A stretch of DNA of 64,000 nucleotides, taken from Whitmania pigra. Its lineage: Eukaryota > Annelida > Clitellata > Hirudinida > Haemopidae. The stretch covers positions 2,091,001 through 2,155,000 of the forward strand of contig JAJTWR010000299.1 in the NCBI GenBank assembly GCA_021613335.1, read 5' to 3'. Below the pieces are notes generated by a model. It saw nothing but the letters and a program-made list of their open reading frames with translations. It searched no databases and was not told where the DNA came from. Shown here in pieces: positions 1 to 13,500 of this stretch (position 1 is its first letter; every line of letters starts with the position of its first letter). Made by a program: the position numbers and the translations under genes.

Positions 1-1941
1 CTATATTTTGCAAACTGGAGGGAATTGAGCCAAAAGATGGGATATGGTCAGAGGAAGCAATTGAATATTTTAAAGATGAAGTTAGAGATGCAAAATTGCA
101 TGCTTATTTTGGTCTCCAATATTCGCTAGGCAAAACAATCTGGTATACTTTTTTTTTAGTCAAAACTATAAATTATTATATGCTTTAAGTTCATCGTTTA
201 TTTGGCAGTTGTCATATCGATAAACCATTAGAAATTGATCTGCGAATAGTGAGAAGTGATGATACCGAAGAGTCTTTCATCACACTTTTATCGAACATGG
301 ACTACGCCAGGCTTTCAGTGGGAGTTGTTCAGGAGGAAGAAAGTTCTGAAAAGATTGGAAAACATGGATTGCCTTCTGTATATGATGACAAAGAAGGTGA
401 TGGCTGGTCACACTACAAACCATGATCTTGAATTATTTTAATATTTTTAATTGAAAAATATCTAGATGATCTAGAGAATTTTTTGAAAAACGAAGTAGAC
501 AAAGAGTTTTTGTCTGTTCGTAACAGTTATATGGTGGCCACAGAAGACCCTGGTGTTGCAGCTGTCAACTATGGTACGTTTTAAACATTGTTAAGCATAT
601 TGTTTGGAGTGATTTATGTCTTTTTCTTTAAGAGTCCAAAAAATATGAAAAGGTGCCATGTAAATTTTTTAATAGAAAGAAAGGCTGTTGGAACAATGAA
701 AACTGTCGCTTTGCACATGTCAGGGGTTAGAAATCTTTTGTTAAACTCTGATAACTGTGCATGATATATGTGTATTTGGGCAATTTCAGAATTTAACTTT
801 CTTTGCATTCCAAGTTCTAAAAATGTCATTAATGCTCCAAATAAGAATGAGCTCATCACATTAGCTATTAAAGAGTTTTAACAGTTGAAAAGGGAGATTA
901 TTGTTTCAGAATCAGATGAGGTCATAACAACAGAAAAAGTTCTTGTGTGCAGTTTACCTTCAACAGAGTCTGAACTGGACCTCCCTTTTGAAGGAAGTTG
1001 GGTCTTTGTTCAAATTTCTGCCTTTGTGGACCCACAAAATTACTTTGTTATTTTTCCATTTGGAGGTTTGAAAGTGTTTTTTTTTCTGAATCATGTGATA
1101 TATTATACTGAATATAAAGTTGATGCTTGCAGTTAATCAAACCACTCCTATTGACTCATTTAACTCACCCCTTGATGAACTCATGGTGGTATTAAAGTAG
1201 GTTGACATAAGTTATTTTGTTGATATTAAGTTTATTTTTTGATGGTCAAACCATCAATCTAACTTCTATGTCATTTTCTGCAGCAAACAATTTGATTCAA
1301 AAGCTCTTCCAGATCATGATTTAACGTTCTTCAGCAGAGGAGAAATGGTGGTGGCACGCTCTATTGAATTTGAGTTATGGCATAGGGCACTCATAGTTGA
1401 TTATGATGATGTTGACCACTATAAGGTTTGTATTTCTTATGTTTATGTGTGCAAGTTCTCACAAATTTCTTTTGTTTTCACAGGTTTATCTTGTTGACTA
1501 TGGAAGCATGGAAACTCTGCCCCCTTGTAGAATAAGAATTATGCAGCCTCGTTTTATGCACCTCCCACATCAAGCTTTGAAGTCTTCCTCACCTATGTCA
1601 CCTTCTCATCATAGTTGGACTCAAGATGCTCTGTAAGCCACATCCACTTATTTCTTGGTGCAAATTGTTGAGGTTCCCCATTGTGTAATAAGTTCATAAA
1701 TCTCTGTTATCAGTCAATTCTTCAAGTCATTGGTTGAAGGTCAAATATTATTAGCAAAAGTCCTGGAAAGGTTTGTGTTTACAAGATTTTCACAAGGATT
1801 CCAATTTGAACACTTGTGTTCTGTTTTAGATTACCATGTGGCACTCTTTTATTGGATTTGTATTGCACTGATGAAAGGAATGAAAAAAATGTGAGCAAGA
1901 TCATGGCCCAAAGAGGTTATGCCACCAGGAAATGTGCCTAA
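1..1941 (+). CDS. Tudor-domain / CCCH zinc-finger protein, 3' part of gene
   Basis: Several short exons read through on the + strand. The first (about 8-145) and second (about 210-420) look like an extended Tudor module, with KLEGIEPKDGIWSEEA and then DLRIVRSDDTEESF. A later exon (about 633-725) holds a perfect C-x8-C-x5-C-x3-H zinc finger (CKFFNRKKGC, then C and H in NENCRFAH). Exons at about 890-1070, 1140-1198, 1283-1425, 1484-1632, 1713-1770 and 1829-1941 contain a second Tudor core (VYLVDYGSMETL) and end at TAA 1939-1941. Tudor domains of this type bind symmetric dimethyl-arginine on Piwi-family proteins in germ granules. Tudor plus CCCH recalls TDRD12/Yb-type piRNA factors, but no helicase domain is visible because the 5' end lies outside the window, so the ortholog is not named. 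Exon edges are approximate. The Tudor and CCCH calls are firm; the piRNA role is inferred from the family. Confidence 0.75.
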
Positions 1942-2071
1942 ATCATTGCTGTTTTTATTTTCTGAAGATACCTGCATTCTAAATCTAATTATGATTATTG
2001 AATTTACTTAGCTCCAAAACATAAAATCTGAAATTTATTATAAACATCAGTAAAATCAAGTGGGTTCACCA

Positions 2072-2077
2072 AATAAA
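2072..2077 (+). terminator. Polyadenylation signal of the Tudor/CCCH gene
   Basis: AATAAA lies 130 bases after the stop codon of the Tudor/CCCH gene. It is the first canonical signal in an AT-rich 3' flank, so it could also be chance. Confidence 0.45.
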
Positions 2078-2424
2078 TGTATTTTGCCTTTGTTTAAAAC
2101 AAATTGTGATAGGCCATAGCCTAAACTCAGTCACTAATAGTTTGTAACACTAAATATTTTACATTTCTGAAATATGATCTGAGGAATCTAAATCAACTAC
2201 AATCTGTGTGGCAACTGTGGGTGCACTCCGTAATTTTCTGTTAGCTTGTTAAATATAATTTCAATATTATTCAGCCTTATACATAACATCACTTTATTGT
2301 GTGCCAATGAAATTGTCTATATGTTAGGCAATCAAAATGCACTTTATGTTAATATTACCAATATATAAACCCGAAAAGAGAAATTGACTCATAATTGGCC
2401 GGAAAAGGGTGTTGTCACACAGAT

Positions 2425-3570
2425 TATTGCGCACATAGGCAATTGCTCACACTGACAGTTGCATACGTAGACTTGCGTAAGCTACATTTACGTGCACTCA
2501 AAATTTTTAAATATCACTTGCTTTACGGGTTCAAACCTCCCTTAAAATAATTAGAAATAAAGGAATTAAGTGTAAATCCCCAAACAAATTTACAATTTCT
2601 AAACAAAATTAATATAGGACAAATAAATAATTAAATACTAGTAATTAATTGGGCCTTACATCAGCTAATGTTTTTTTTTTAAATAACAAGTAACTTGAAC
2701 TTTTATAAATTATATATTTGAACCAGGCCCCACAACCGTTTCGCCGAACAGGGGCCTAGGAAAGTTTAGGGGGCCCGTAAACATTAGAGCTTAAAATAGA
2801 AATGGGCAATTACGTATGAAATTTGTATTGTTACTTTGATGCTGAAAGTCTACAAAGACTCTTATATTTAGAAATTGATTTCGGGTGGGTTCAAATCAGG
2901 GCCGCCGAGAGAAAAAAACAAGTCAGAGACTTTTTCTGGGCCCACCTTTCCATCACTAGTGATACAATAGATGATTCAGTTGGAAAGCCAAAGGATAAAA
3001 CAACAGAATGATTTGAAGTTGATCAAACTTATTTTTTTAGTTTTAATTTTCATCTCAGCCCTCATAAATTATTATCCCCCCCCCCCCCCCCCATAACAAA
3101 AACTCGGGACTTGGAAAAATGAGATTGGCCTCTCGGAAGAGGTTGAAGTGGAATTTCCCTTTCAGCATCAAAGTAACAATAACAATTTCATACGTAATTG
3201 CCCATTTCAATTTTGAGCTCTAATGTTCTTGGTCCTCTAAACTTTTCTTGGCGGCCTGGTTTAAATATATTATTTGTAAAAGTTCATGTTATTTGTTACT
3301 TAAAAAAACAATAGTTGATATTAAGCCTAATTAAATACAATTGTATGCTTGCTGGGAAGTAACTAATTATTTATTTGTCCTATATCAATTTTGTTTAGAA
3401 ATTTTAAATTTGTTTAAAAATTTACATTTAATTTTTTGATTTCTAATTATTTAAAAAGAGTTTTGAACTCGTAAATCTAGGAATTGATATTTAAAAAATT
3501 TGAGTGTACGTAAATGTCGTTTGCGCAATAGTCTATGTGCGCAAATGCCATGTAAGCTATCGCCATTTGA
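2425..3570. repeat. Foldback (long inverted repeat) element
   Basis: About 2425-2850 reappears, inverted and diverged, at about 3160-3570. Matching landmarks are ATGGGCAATTACGTATGAAA near 2802 against TTTCATACGTAATTGCCCAT near 3187, and GATGCTGAAAG near 2839 against CTTTCAGCATC near 3160. The outer ends carry repeated TTGCGCA-like and TACGTGCACTCAAA-like words in both arms. The 300-base centre includes a run of C at about 3078-3093. This is the structure of a non-autonomous foldback DNA transposon. No transposase is present and no clear target-site duplication was found. Confidence 0.7.
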
Positions 3571-5435
3571 GCAAAAGTCAGGGAACCAGTCATGCTATAC
3601 ATATCTCATGTATAGTTGCATGTTTAGGTTTTCAGCTTTTGCTGATTAAGCGGCATTTTATTTTAGCACACAGAACAACAATTTGTTTTAAAAATCTACT
3701 GTGCATAAAAGAGTATCCAAAATACCGATTCAGATTCAACTTAAAACCAAATTTTTGGCCGTTGCCCTCTCCTCCCTGCCCTCCAAGGTAAAAAGGACGT
3801 GCAGGATTCCAAGCATCCTTTCAACGTGGATCTTGTTCTCCACTTGTTAAAAATTGATTATTGCATGTAAATTCTTGTTATCAGCTCACTGACTTGGTGA
3901 AAAGCAAAAAAGGGATCAACTCATGTATGGGTCCTTGGAAAAAGCTGAAAAGGCGTCCTTGAAATTTAGACCCAACAAGAAAGAATTGGCGATTCTATTT
4001 TAAATATTTAAGTCTGGTTACAGAGAATTAGCTTAACATTTACTTACAGTGGTTTTAGAAGATAATTCCGTGATATCTTTGACCGTAGCTATCGTACAAT
4101 AATAATTCAATGGTATAATTAAACTTGTAATTTTTTAATATTTAATATTTTCTTTAGTATTACGAAGGTATCGGCTACCATTTTGGTTGCGCCCTTTCGA
4201 TATAATGTGTAAATGTGTACGTATGTGGGCTATTATTTATTTGTTGTTGTCGTGAACTTTTTTAATGTAAGACTTTTAAAAACTCACAAAACTTATTAAC
4301 TATATAAAAACTAAGTAAAATTTACCACCTTCAAAACACAAAAATGGGATTGTTGCCCCGCGAAACATAAATGGTTTAGACGTGTTATTACAGGTTTCTC
4401 GATAATAGCCCGTTTTTCATACCAGGTGCATCTAAATAAGACTCGACTGAGCACATTAGCTTATGGCTTAAAAAAGTTTTGTTTATGTAGAACTGGTATC
4501 TAATCGAATTTGTAAGGGATATTCAATTGTATTGAACGCGATGTGCAACACATTTGCCATTTTGTAACAGTTGTTAACCTGGAGTTTACTTTTGCTGGTT
4601 GGATTTTTTGTTTGATGTACCATGCTTTGATACGATAAGATATCTGTAGAATTTGACTAATTGTTCAGTTCATTAATGAAATGTGATTTGTACATGCCCG
4701 AGGATATTTTAAATACTACGCCTGTCGTCGTTAAGGCGAAAGATGTTAAGTTTGAAGAAGTGGCAGATTGCATATTAAAGAATTTGTGAGTTACATTACA
4801 GAAACATAGTCGTAAAGTTCGTGGGGATATTACTAGGAAAAGCATTTAATATGTTGTTTTTTCTCTTCCATTTTATGGTAGTTATTTACTACTTAGTAGT
4901 ACAACACTATGATTAGTTGTAATTTGTTAGCTTTTAAACTGACAAACTTTACCAACTAAAAGGCTAGAAATAATTGAGAAGGATTAGAAATTTCCTTTTC
5001 TAATTTCAAATACATATGTTTAACATACGGTTTTTAATATTTCGTAATGAAATGCATTGTGAAAAAAATGAATTATGTGCTAATTTAATTTCTTTCACAT
5101 GAAATGCAAGCATATCTGTTGTTAATATACATGAATTGTGTTGAGATGTTAGTGTATGTAATGTCATAGTGACTAGTGAACAATTTTAGTTTTACAATTT
5201 CAAACTTGATGGTGTCACCTGAATAATTGAGTACTTGCAGCATAATTGTACAATTATATTAATTTGCTAAATTCAATAAATAATCTCTAAATATCCACAA
5301 ATCCACCACATTTCATAAATATTTGCAATATTTCTCAATTGTTAGTCAATTGTCTAAATTTTATCATCTTCCAATTGAGATATTTATCATATAATTCCAG
5401 AATCCTGCTCGTTGATTAAATAGATTCTGTCAAAG
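3571..5435. other. Intergenic region, mostly unassigned
   Basis: AT-rich sequence between the foldback element and the CEP350-like start. The only coding-like piece is the short candidate exon at 4676-4785. It must include the promoter and 5' UTR of the CEP350-like gene, but no TATA box or other firm element is visible. Confidence 0.4.
4676..4785 (+). CDS. Candidate first coding exon, gene unknown
   Basis: An ATG opens 36 codons (MKCDLYMPEDIL, then KAKDVKFEEVADCILKN) that stop right at a strong donor, TTTGTGAGT. The amino-acid composition looks coding and is unlike the AT-rich surroundings. No second exon could be joined before the CEP350-like gene begins 650 bases on. It may be the start of a gene with a distant second exon, an alternative 5' exon, or a decayed fragment. 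There is a vague likeness to the N-terminus of queuosine-salvage proteins, too weak to name. Confidence 0.25.
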
Positions 5436-8400
5436 ATGTCTGCCTTGCAGGTAAGTATTTTCCATTAGGTGGATTGAATCAAAATGCTGAAGTTTATTCA
5501 TATCTGCAGAGACTTTTTGTGGATCAGATATTTCCTGATAAATCTCAGCTAGTTTTAGAAAGCAATTCAAACATTGGTGAAGACAATAGAAAAATAGTAT
5601 GACCTTATTAAACATATTTTTAGGATTTAATAAATAGTGCAAAGAATCACTGAGTTCAAATCTCAGTAAAATTCATTGAATTGGTGTATTTTTCAAGTTG
5701 CTCAAGCTGATTTTCTATGAATTCAGTCAATACAAAGATTTAAAATGCATGTATTTGAAAATAGAAACTTTAAATTCAGGCAAAACTTTCGCAAAGATTA
5801 AACACCGTTGCAACATCCGACTGTGCTCCATCTTCACCTAACAAACAAAGTTAGTATTTCATCATGCCAAGATGATTTTCTTCATGTTTCACTTCAGATT
5901 TCTTAATAAATATCAATTGGCACTTTGATTTGCTCTCACATTGAGATTCTGCTTTCATATTGGAATAATAATGTGATTTTGTAGAGAAGATCCTAAACTT
6001 GCAACCTGTTCAGCACAACATCGAACAGCAATTTTCTACCAATTATGATGACCTTTTCAACAGCGAAGGTCGTTAGTAATTTTTAGTGCATCCATAGATT
6101 TTATCTAATTGCTCAACAATTTAATAATAATTACTGGAAGGAATCATAATTATCTTGTAGAAGCTCGAATCAGGATCAGTCGATTGGTCGAAAAGCAGAA
6201 GAAAGCACATGCTCTCAGCCAATTAAAATCGAGCGCGGACGACCAGTTACCTGTCGCCACAGAATCTCACCGGATAGATCCGAGATCTATTGCCGGCTTA
6301 AATAGTAACTGGAGCAGACACGAGAAAGAACAGATGGATTCAAACAATCTGAAAAGGAAAGTGGTGTTATGCCAAAAGGTCCCTTCGTACAAAGGTTAAT
6401 GTGAATGCAATTGAAATTAATTCTTGCATTTATAGAAGTTTATTTTTGCAACACCAATTTTGATAGGATTCTCAGAAACATCAGCAGCACCAAATTCATC
6501 TCAGAAGAAGGAAGCCTCAAACAATTGTATGTGATCATTTTGATAACTTCAAATTAAATTTTGGTTAGATTAATTTCAAGTAATCTTCGTCCTTATTTAT
6601 TCATTTGTAGAATTATATTGCGTTGCATTTTTTTAAAATTTGAAAACTGTGTCATTTAAATAGTTTTCCTACTTTGAAATAATTCACTTCAGTTATAAGC
6701 TTATTACATTTTTATAGCCTGGAATAATTCATCAAGAAAAATTTTTCCCGCAAAAGAGGAAAATAAGACCAAAGTCTGTGAAACTTCAAAGGAGCCTCTC
6801 AATAAAAATTGTTTGTTGATGTTAAATAATTTGTTTTAAAAATAGTTTGTTGATGCTAAATAATTTGTTTAAAACTTGTTATTGAATGCTTTTTGACTTA
6901 ATTAATTGTTAACAGATTATCTTGAAATATTATTATAAAAATTTAATCTTTCATTTCAAAGGTACTCTTATAAAAACAAAAAAGAATTTATTATATTTCA
7001 AAAGACTTATTTTATGTCATCTTTTTTCAAATAATCTTTTGAACAAGTAAACTGTTTTAATGTAATTTAAATTTTCTATTATTAATATTATTAATTCCCA
7101 TATTATTTTCAGTTATTTATTTCTTCAGCTAATATTCAGAGTTTGAACGAAGGTAAACGTCTGATACGTGTGCACATTCAACAATCAAAGCAGAGTAGTT
7201 CGAGCCAGCAAATTGCAGCCAGACAGTTTTACCCTCCGCCCACCCAGCCCGTCCAATCGCTCGGTCGACTCAACCACTCTCCTCCGCGTAAATATTCCTC
7301 GCCTACGAGGCCATCGAAAGTGCCTCGAATTGTCCACGAAAGTGATTCAAATCAAGAACCTATCCCGAAACAGAACGACAAGGAGTTGTCCTCTCAAAAG
7401 CACGAGGTGCTTCCTAATCAAACATCTGGAGCCTGCAATAAAGGTATTTGGTCAGAGTAATTCTTTTCTTTCTGATCATTTGCCTTGAGAACCTAAAAGT
7501 GCTTGAATAAAGTCCAATTAGCAACAAGATCAAGATTGACTAAAGAGCCCGAATTGAAGTCGTAGTTGTAATTGCACTGCTTAGATTTTCATTGAGTCAT
7601 TCAAGACAATTTGACAACAAGATAATATTTCTTTATTTTTGTATTTATTTTTTGTTTACACTATTAATTGTCATTATTTTTGTGAATTTGTTTTATTTTT
7701 TATTTATAAAGAAAGTTGCAAAGAAAAGAAACCAAACATCAGAAATACTTCAAAAACCAAAAAGGAGCATAAGATGGTCTCTCCGCCAGGTTCGTGAGAC
7801 ACGTTCCATTTGATCATCACGATGTTATCATCAGTTGCACAAATCTGTCTTTAAATAAGCATGTCGATGTTAATGATTATTAGTATTTAAGGGACTGTTT
7901 AATGTGCAGGCTTGAGCTCTGAAAATGAAGACAAATCACGAAAGAGGACTTACAACCAAGAGGAGATTAGGAAGTACATATCGAAAAAAAAAGATGAAAA
8001 GAAGAAGCACAAACATGCTCAGCAAGCCACGGCGATAAAGAAAAGGGAGGGCAAAGAACAGATGATGATATTGCTGGCACATCATCAGAAGGAGGCTTTC
8101 CAGATGGGAAAGAAGAATCCATCCAAGTCAAAACAGGAGGAAGAAGTGGTAGAAAAAAATGCTCCACCATCATCATCATGGGAGGAAGTCTTTGCAGCTA
8201 TCAACTCTCATAAGCAATCTGCTGAGGTAACTGAAAGGATATTCTTGAGATTCAGTCTCAATGACATTGGTATCACATTGGTATCATTGTGTGAGTATGT
8301 TTGTGATGAATTATTTTAAAATATAAGTTCATTTGAAGTTAAAGGATGCTTCGGTGGGAACGAACGGTGTGGCTACGGTACAGGTTTCCACGGCATCTTC

Positions 8401-10454
8401 GTACGAGTTAGTGCTTAATGTCGCTTAACATTTTTGTACGAGTTAGTGCTTAATGTCGCTTAACATTTTTGTACGAGTTAGTGCTTAATGTCGCTTAACA
8501 TTTTTGTACGAGTTAGTGCTTAATGTCGCTTAACATTTTTGTACGAGTTAGTGCTTAATGTCGCTTAACATTTTTGTACGAGTTAGTGCTTAAAGTCACT
8601 TAACATTTTTGTACGAGTTAGTGCTTAACTTTAGTTAACATTTTGGTACTAATTAGTGCTTAATGTCATTGTAATGATCAGTGTACATGATTCTGATAAT
8701 ATTAACACTAACAGGGTTTCTACCAAAGTCTCGTTTGCAACTTCGTACACCAGGACAGCAGAGGTGGATGTGCACTCACCTCCAGATAAAAGTATGTGTA
8801 ACATAAATTATTTCAATTTGGGATGTACCTATATCTAAAAGGTGTTTCAACAGTCTGGATGACTTTTGAGAGATAAAGAGGCATTTAATAAATGTTTGAT
8901 AAATTTGATTTATCTATAGTTTTTAATAAATGTTTGATATATTTGATTTATCCATAATTTTTAATAAATGTTTGATATATTTGATTTATCCATAATTTTT
9001 ATTTCAGGTGAACAGAGATCCAGTGTACGCTTGCAGAAAATTCAAGAATCAGCACGTCTTTTGTCCTCCAGACTTGACTTTCAGACTACAGAGTTGATTT
9101 CATACTTCAGAGGTTTGTCATTAAATTGATTTAAATTAATTACTAATTAATTATTACATCATTATTTACTGTAAATAATTAACTGTTATTGAATTCATTA
9201 AAGAAAAAGTAGAGAGCTTCAGGATAGCATTGGTAACCAATTAACTTAATTAGCTTATTATATTAACTTAATTAGCTTATTACATTAACTTAATTAGCTT
9301 ATTACATTAACTTAATTAGCTTATTACATTAACTTAATTAACTTATTACATTAAATGGCTTCATTGATTCTTATCAAGGCAAGGAATCAAATGTGAAAAG
9401 TGCAAGAGATGCCTCCATCATGACCACAGAAAATCCTCTTCTTCCTGCTGCCTCATCAACTGAAACTGATTCTGTATGTTTGATTCTCTTCATAACAAAC
9501 TATTTTCATAAAGTAGTTCTTATTTTTGTGAAATGTATTGCATTATGCTCCTCATAGCTTGTAGGAATGTTGCAGTTTTAAGTATTCTTAAATAACCCAT
9601 GTTTTATGTTGCTTCTTTTTTAAAACTTGATTTCAGATTTCCCAGACTCACTTAAAGCTTCATAAATCACATAAAGATATCTCTCAGAGGTTGAATCTCA
9701 GAATAATAACAATTCTTTTTAAATATTAAGTCTCTAATAACAAATTAAATAATTTATGAACTTTAATATAATTTTAGTTTAATACTTTATAAACCTCGTT
9801 TATTCACAATTATATTTATTTGTTAGCATTCCATCTGGTTCGGTCCCGGCTTTCGTGGTGAGCAAAGATCTGTCACAACATTTTTCATGTATTTTTATGA
9901 AGTAAAATTAGTTCATTGCTTAGATTTAGTGTTTGTAAGGTTTGTTGCAATTTGATTTCATGTTTTGACACGTCTAATGTCAAATTTTCATTCTGCACTC
10001 TTCAGGCCTCAAGTAGTCCAACAATTGAGACTCGTGACATGCAGAAGCACTGTGACTATTTCAGGTTTGTCGATTTATTTTGAGCTGAATCCGTCTCTAA
10101 CTGCTCACATGCATTACCAGGTGGTTGTATTTTTTGTGAATAAGATGGACTAATGATGTTGTTTGTTAAACTTAGAGTGCCCGATGACCTGTCCAAATTG
10201 AATGCTTGTCTTTTAAAAGGTTTGATTTTTATACATAAGTTCAGAATTATGAAATTATTCAATGAGAATTTCTTTTTTATGAGATAGGCTTCAGTCATTT
10301 GTTTGGAAACATTATTGGATAGTAGATTCATCTGATGATATGCACATGGTTCAGTACAACACTAATATTATAGTTGTTACTATTAGTGCTGTTGTTATTA
10401 TTATTATTGTTATTATTATTATTATTATTATTATTGTTGTTGTTGTTGTTGTTG

Positions 10455-10512
<58 letters not shown>

Positions 10513-13500
10513 ATTGTTGTTATTGCTATGCAATCTGGGTAAAAATATGCATAAAATTATTTTATTGTAAGACCAAGTTAATGAGCAATTGAAAGCCATT
10601 TTAATTTCATTTCAGAAGCAGAATCAAGCAAATCAACTGGAGCTGTGATGTTGGGGAAAAATGTTGAAAATCTTCCTAGAGACATGTTCCCATCCGAGAA
10701 TCTCCGGAAGAAATTGAGCAAGAAGGCTTCACTATCAAATTTGGAAAACAAAACATCATTTTTTGATGAGGCAAAATGTAATCATTGCTGGAAATGTCGA
10801 ATTTCTTATTTAATGCTTTAAAGTGTTTAAACCAGTTTAATTTTTTAATTTTCTACCTTGATCTCAGCCTCCAGACATCGACTCTCATTCGGAAGTGACA
10901 GCACGTTTGACGAGTTCAATTGGAAGCTTATCCACTCATTTTTGGCGACGGAAGAAAGCAGGTTGATGTACCAGGTATGGTGTAAGTTTTTTTATCATGT
11001 TTGGTTGCATTTCTGACGCCTGCAAACACTTTACAGAATTCCATGAGCAAAATAAAGCAACAAGCACTCGAGGATCATTCGAAGTCCTTGTCGAACATTG
11101 CCGAACCTTCGAACAAAACTCGGATATTTTTCAAAAGAGGCATGGATGACATCTATCCTCAGACGATGAAGAAGTCAAGAAACCAATCACTTTCCAGGGT
11201 TTGTGTTTCTTTTCTGTTGCCACTCGTTCACTTGTTGTTTCAATATTATGAGGATGGGAATCATAAGAATGCCACTTGAATAGTTCACCAAACATGGCTC
11301 TAATCTTCTCAAAGACTTTTCTAACATTGAAATGCAAAAGTTTTTAATTGTCTTTTTATTACCTCGCAACAAATTATAAGAAATAGACTTAATGTTTTAA
11401 GGTCGGCTTAATGTTTACGAATATGATGATTAGCTTGATGGACTTGAGAACATCCATTGAAGAACTTAATTAATTATTTTATTATTTTAAGCTAATCAAT
11501 TATTTATTATTTTATTTGTTTATATTTATTATTTTATTTATTTATATTTATCTATATTTATTTATATTTATTATAAGAGCCACAAAGACACCAGTGAGGA
11601 GGTGTCTTCCTCCTGTGAAATTTTTGCTGAAAGTCTCGACAGATCTGAAAAACAGGTGACCGTTGAACTATGCATTGTTCTGATAATGCATTTGAATGCA
11701 CATTAGCTATGGTAAATAATATGGACATAAATCTGCAAAACCTTTTGTAACTTCACTTAAAACACCATTTGTGTCTGATGATACAGTATAATGACTTAAT
11801 CTCCATGGAGCTATGAATGTAGAACTACAAAAATTGAACTATCTTGTTCTGCTGTCTTTCAGATGCTTACTGATGATTCAGAATCCACACAACCTTCAGA
11901 AATCTTTAAAAGTATGTTGCTTGAATCTTTCATTTTTGCAATCTAACTCACAAATAGCAATTATGTTCAGATGTCAAATCCAAGAAGAAGACGCACGAAT
12001 TGAATTTGAAGCTAGGAGAAAAGTAACTGACAGTGTATTTATGAGTTGTTTATATTTTAATGCCATAAATGTGGATTTCAACATCAGGATGCTGGCTAGG
12101 AAAGAAGAAACGTTGAAACAGAGAAAAGAGAGACTGATGAAGCTTCTCGAAAGACTCGATTCGCTCGACACCACAGAAAGGGAGGTGAACCAGATGGAGA
12201 TCGAAATATCGAGGAGATGGAAGAACTTAGCAGGTGTTTGTCGAATCTGAATGTGTTTTTCTTATGACATGACCCTTGTCATGAGTATAAAGTAACCTCT
12301 ACATTAACATGTCCAATAAAGTTTCACTCATTAATTATAAATAAAACATAGTTTTTAAGATAAAAATTAAGTAAAGTAATGTTTTCTTGTAATTTCTAGA
12401 TTTACAACAGACACTTGATGGAAAGTCAGGAGTGAACAAATTGTAAGTGTTTTTCATCAAAAAATGAATTTTTTTTTTAAATTTTTGATTTCTTTGTTCA
12501 GAGCATTGAAAGAGATTGCAGTTCAGACCAACACATCATCACAAGATGGTATCATTGTAAAATGACATTAATAATATGCACTACATAATTCTTTGCAAAT
12601 ATTTTCAGTGTTTATTGGTGGAGATCAAGAATCTATCAATGTTTCTATCAAGCATGTCAGTCAAACCAAACAGGAGGAATTGATCAATGATTCTTTGAAA
12701 CATGAAGAATCTATGAAGGATATCAGTCACACCAAAGTTGCAGAAGTCCACAAGGTTGTTAACATGTCACTAGAGTCAACAGAATGTAAATCTTTTTATT
12801 TAAAGGTTTCATGACTTAATTTTTATTTTAAGGTTTTATAATTAATATGTACAATTTTGTTGGATGGGTTAACGTGGAGATTGCAATTACTGTGATGGGT
12901 ATTTATGACAAGCTACAGTTGTTTTAACATCACCAAATGCTTCTGGTTAAGAGCAGACAAAGTGGAGATTAATTTGATGTCTTTTATGTATGCAAATCAT
13001 TGTTGTGCAATTCACGTGTCTCTTATCTTATGCAAATTATTTCACGTGAGCATTTTTTATAAAAAAAATATTCTCTATTTCTATTAAGATATAATTATGT
13101 ATATAAGTAATATAATATATAAGTAATTCTGTTAATAAACCTGCATGTTAAGCTTTATTTTTTTAATTTATACAACTCGCATGGGCTGTTAATGTTCTTT
13201 ATTGAACAGCTTTATGAAGTTCTTAGAAGTCAAAAGTAATTAATGATCTGTTAATTTTTTAAGTTTTACAATTTATTCTGTTGAGAATATTATCAGTTAT
13301 TAGCAATACATTTTTCATGCAATGTATCCCCTATTTTGCATGTAAATGAAGCCCAAGCTTGTAATCTTGTTACTGGTATTAATTTGCACGTTGCTCAGTT
13401 TCTGATGAGAATTTGATAACATTTTTACTTTGAAGGATTCCAAGGTTCAGTGCGCCAATAATACACCCATGGAGCAGCAGAGAAAAATGATGACAAAATT

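Noticed and set aside
10340..10599. Long poly-Ile/Leu/Val/Thr frames on both strands
   Set aside because: They are translations of a TTA/TTG microsatellite inside an intron.
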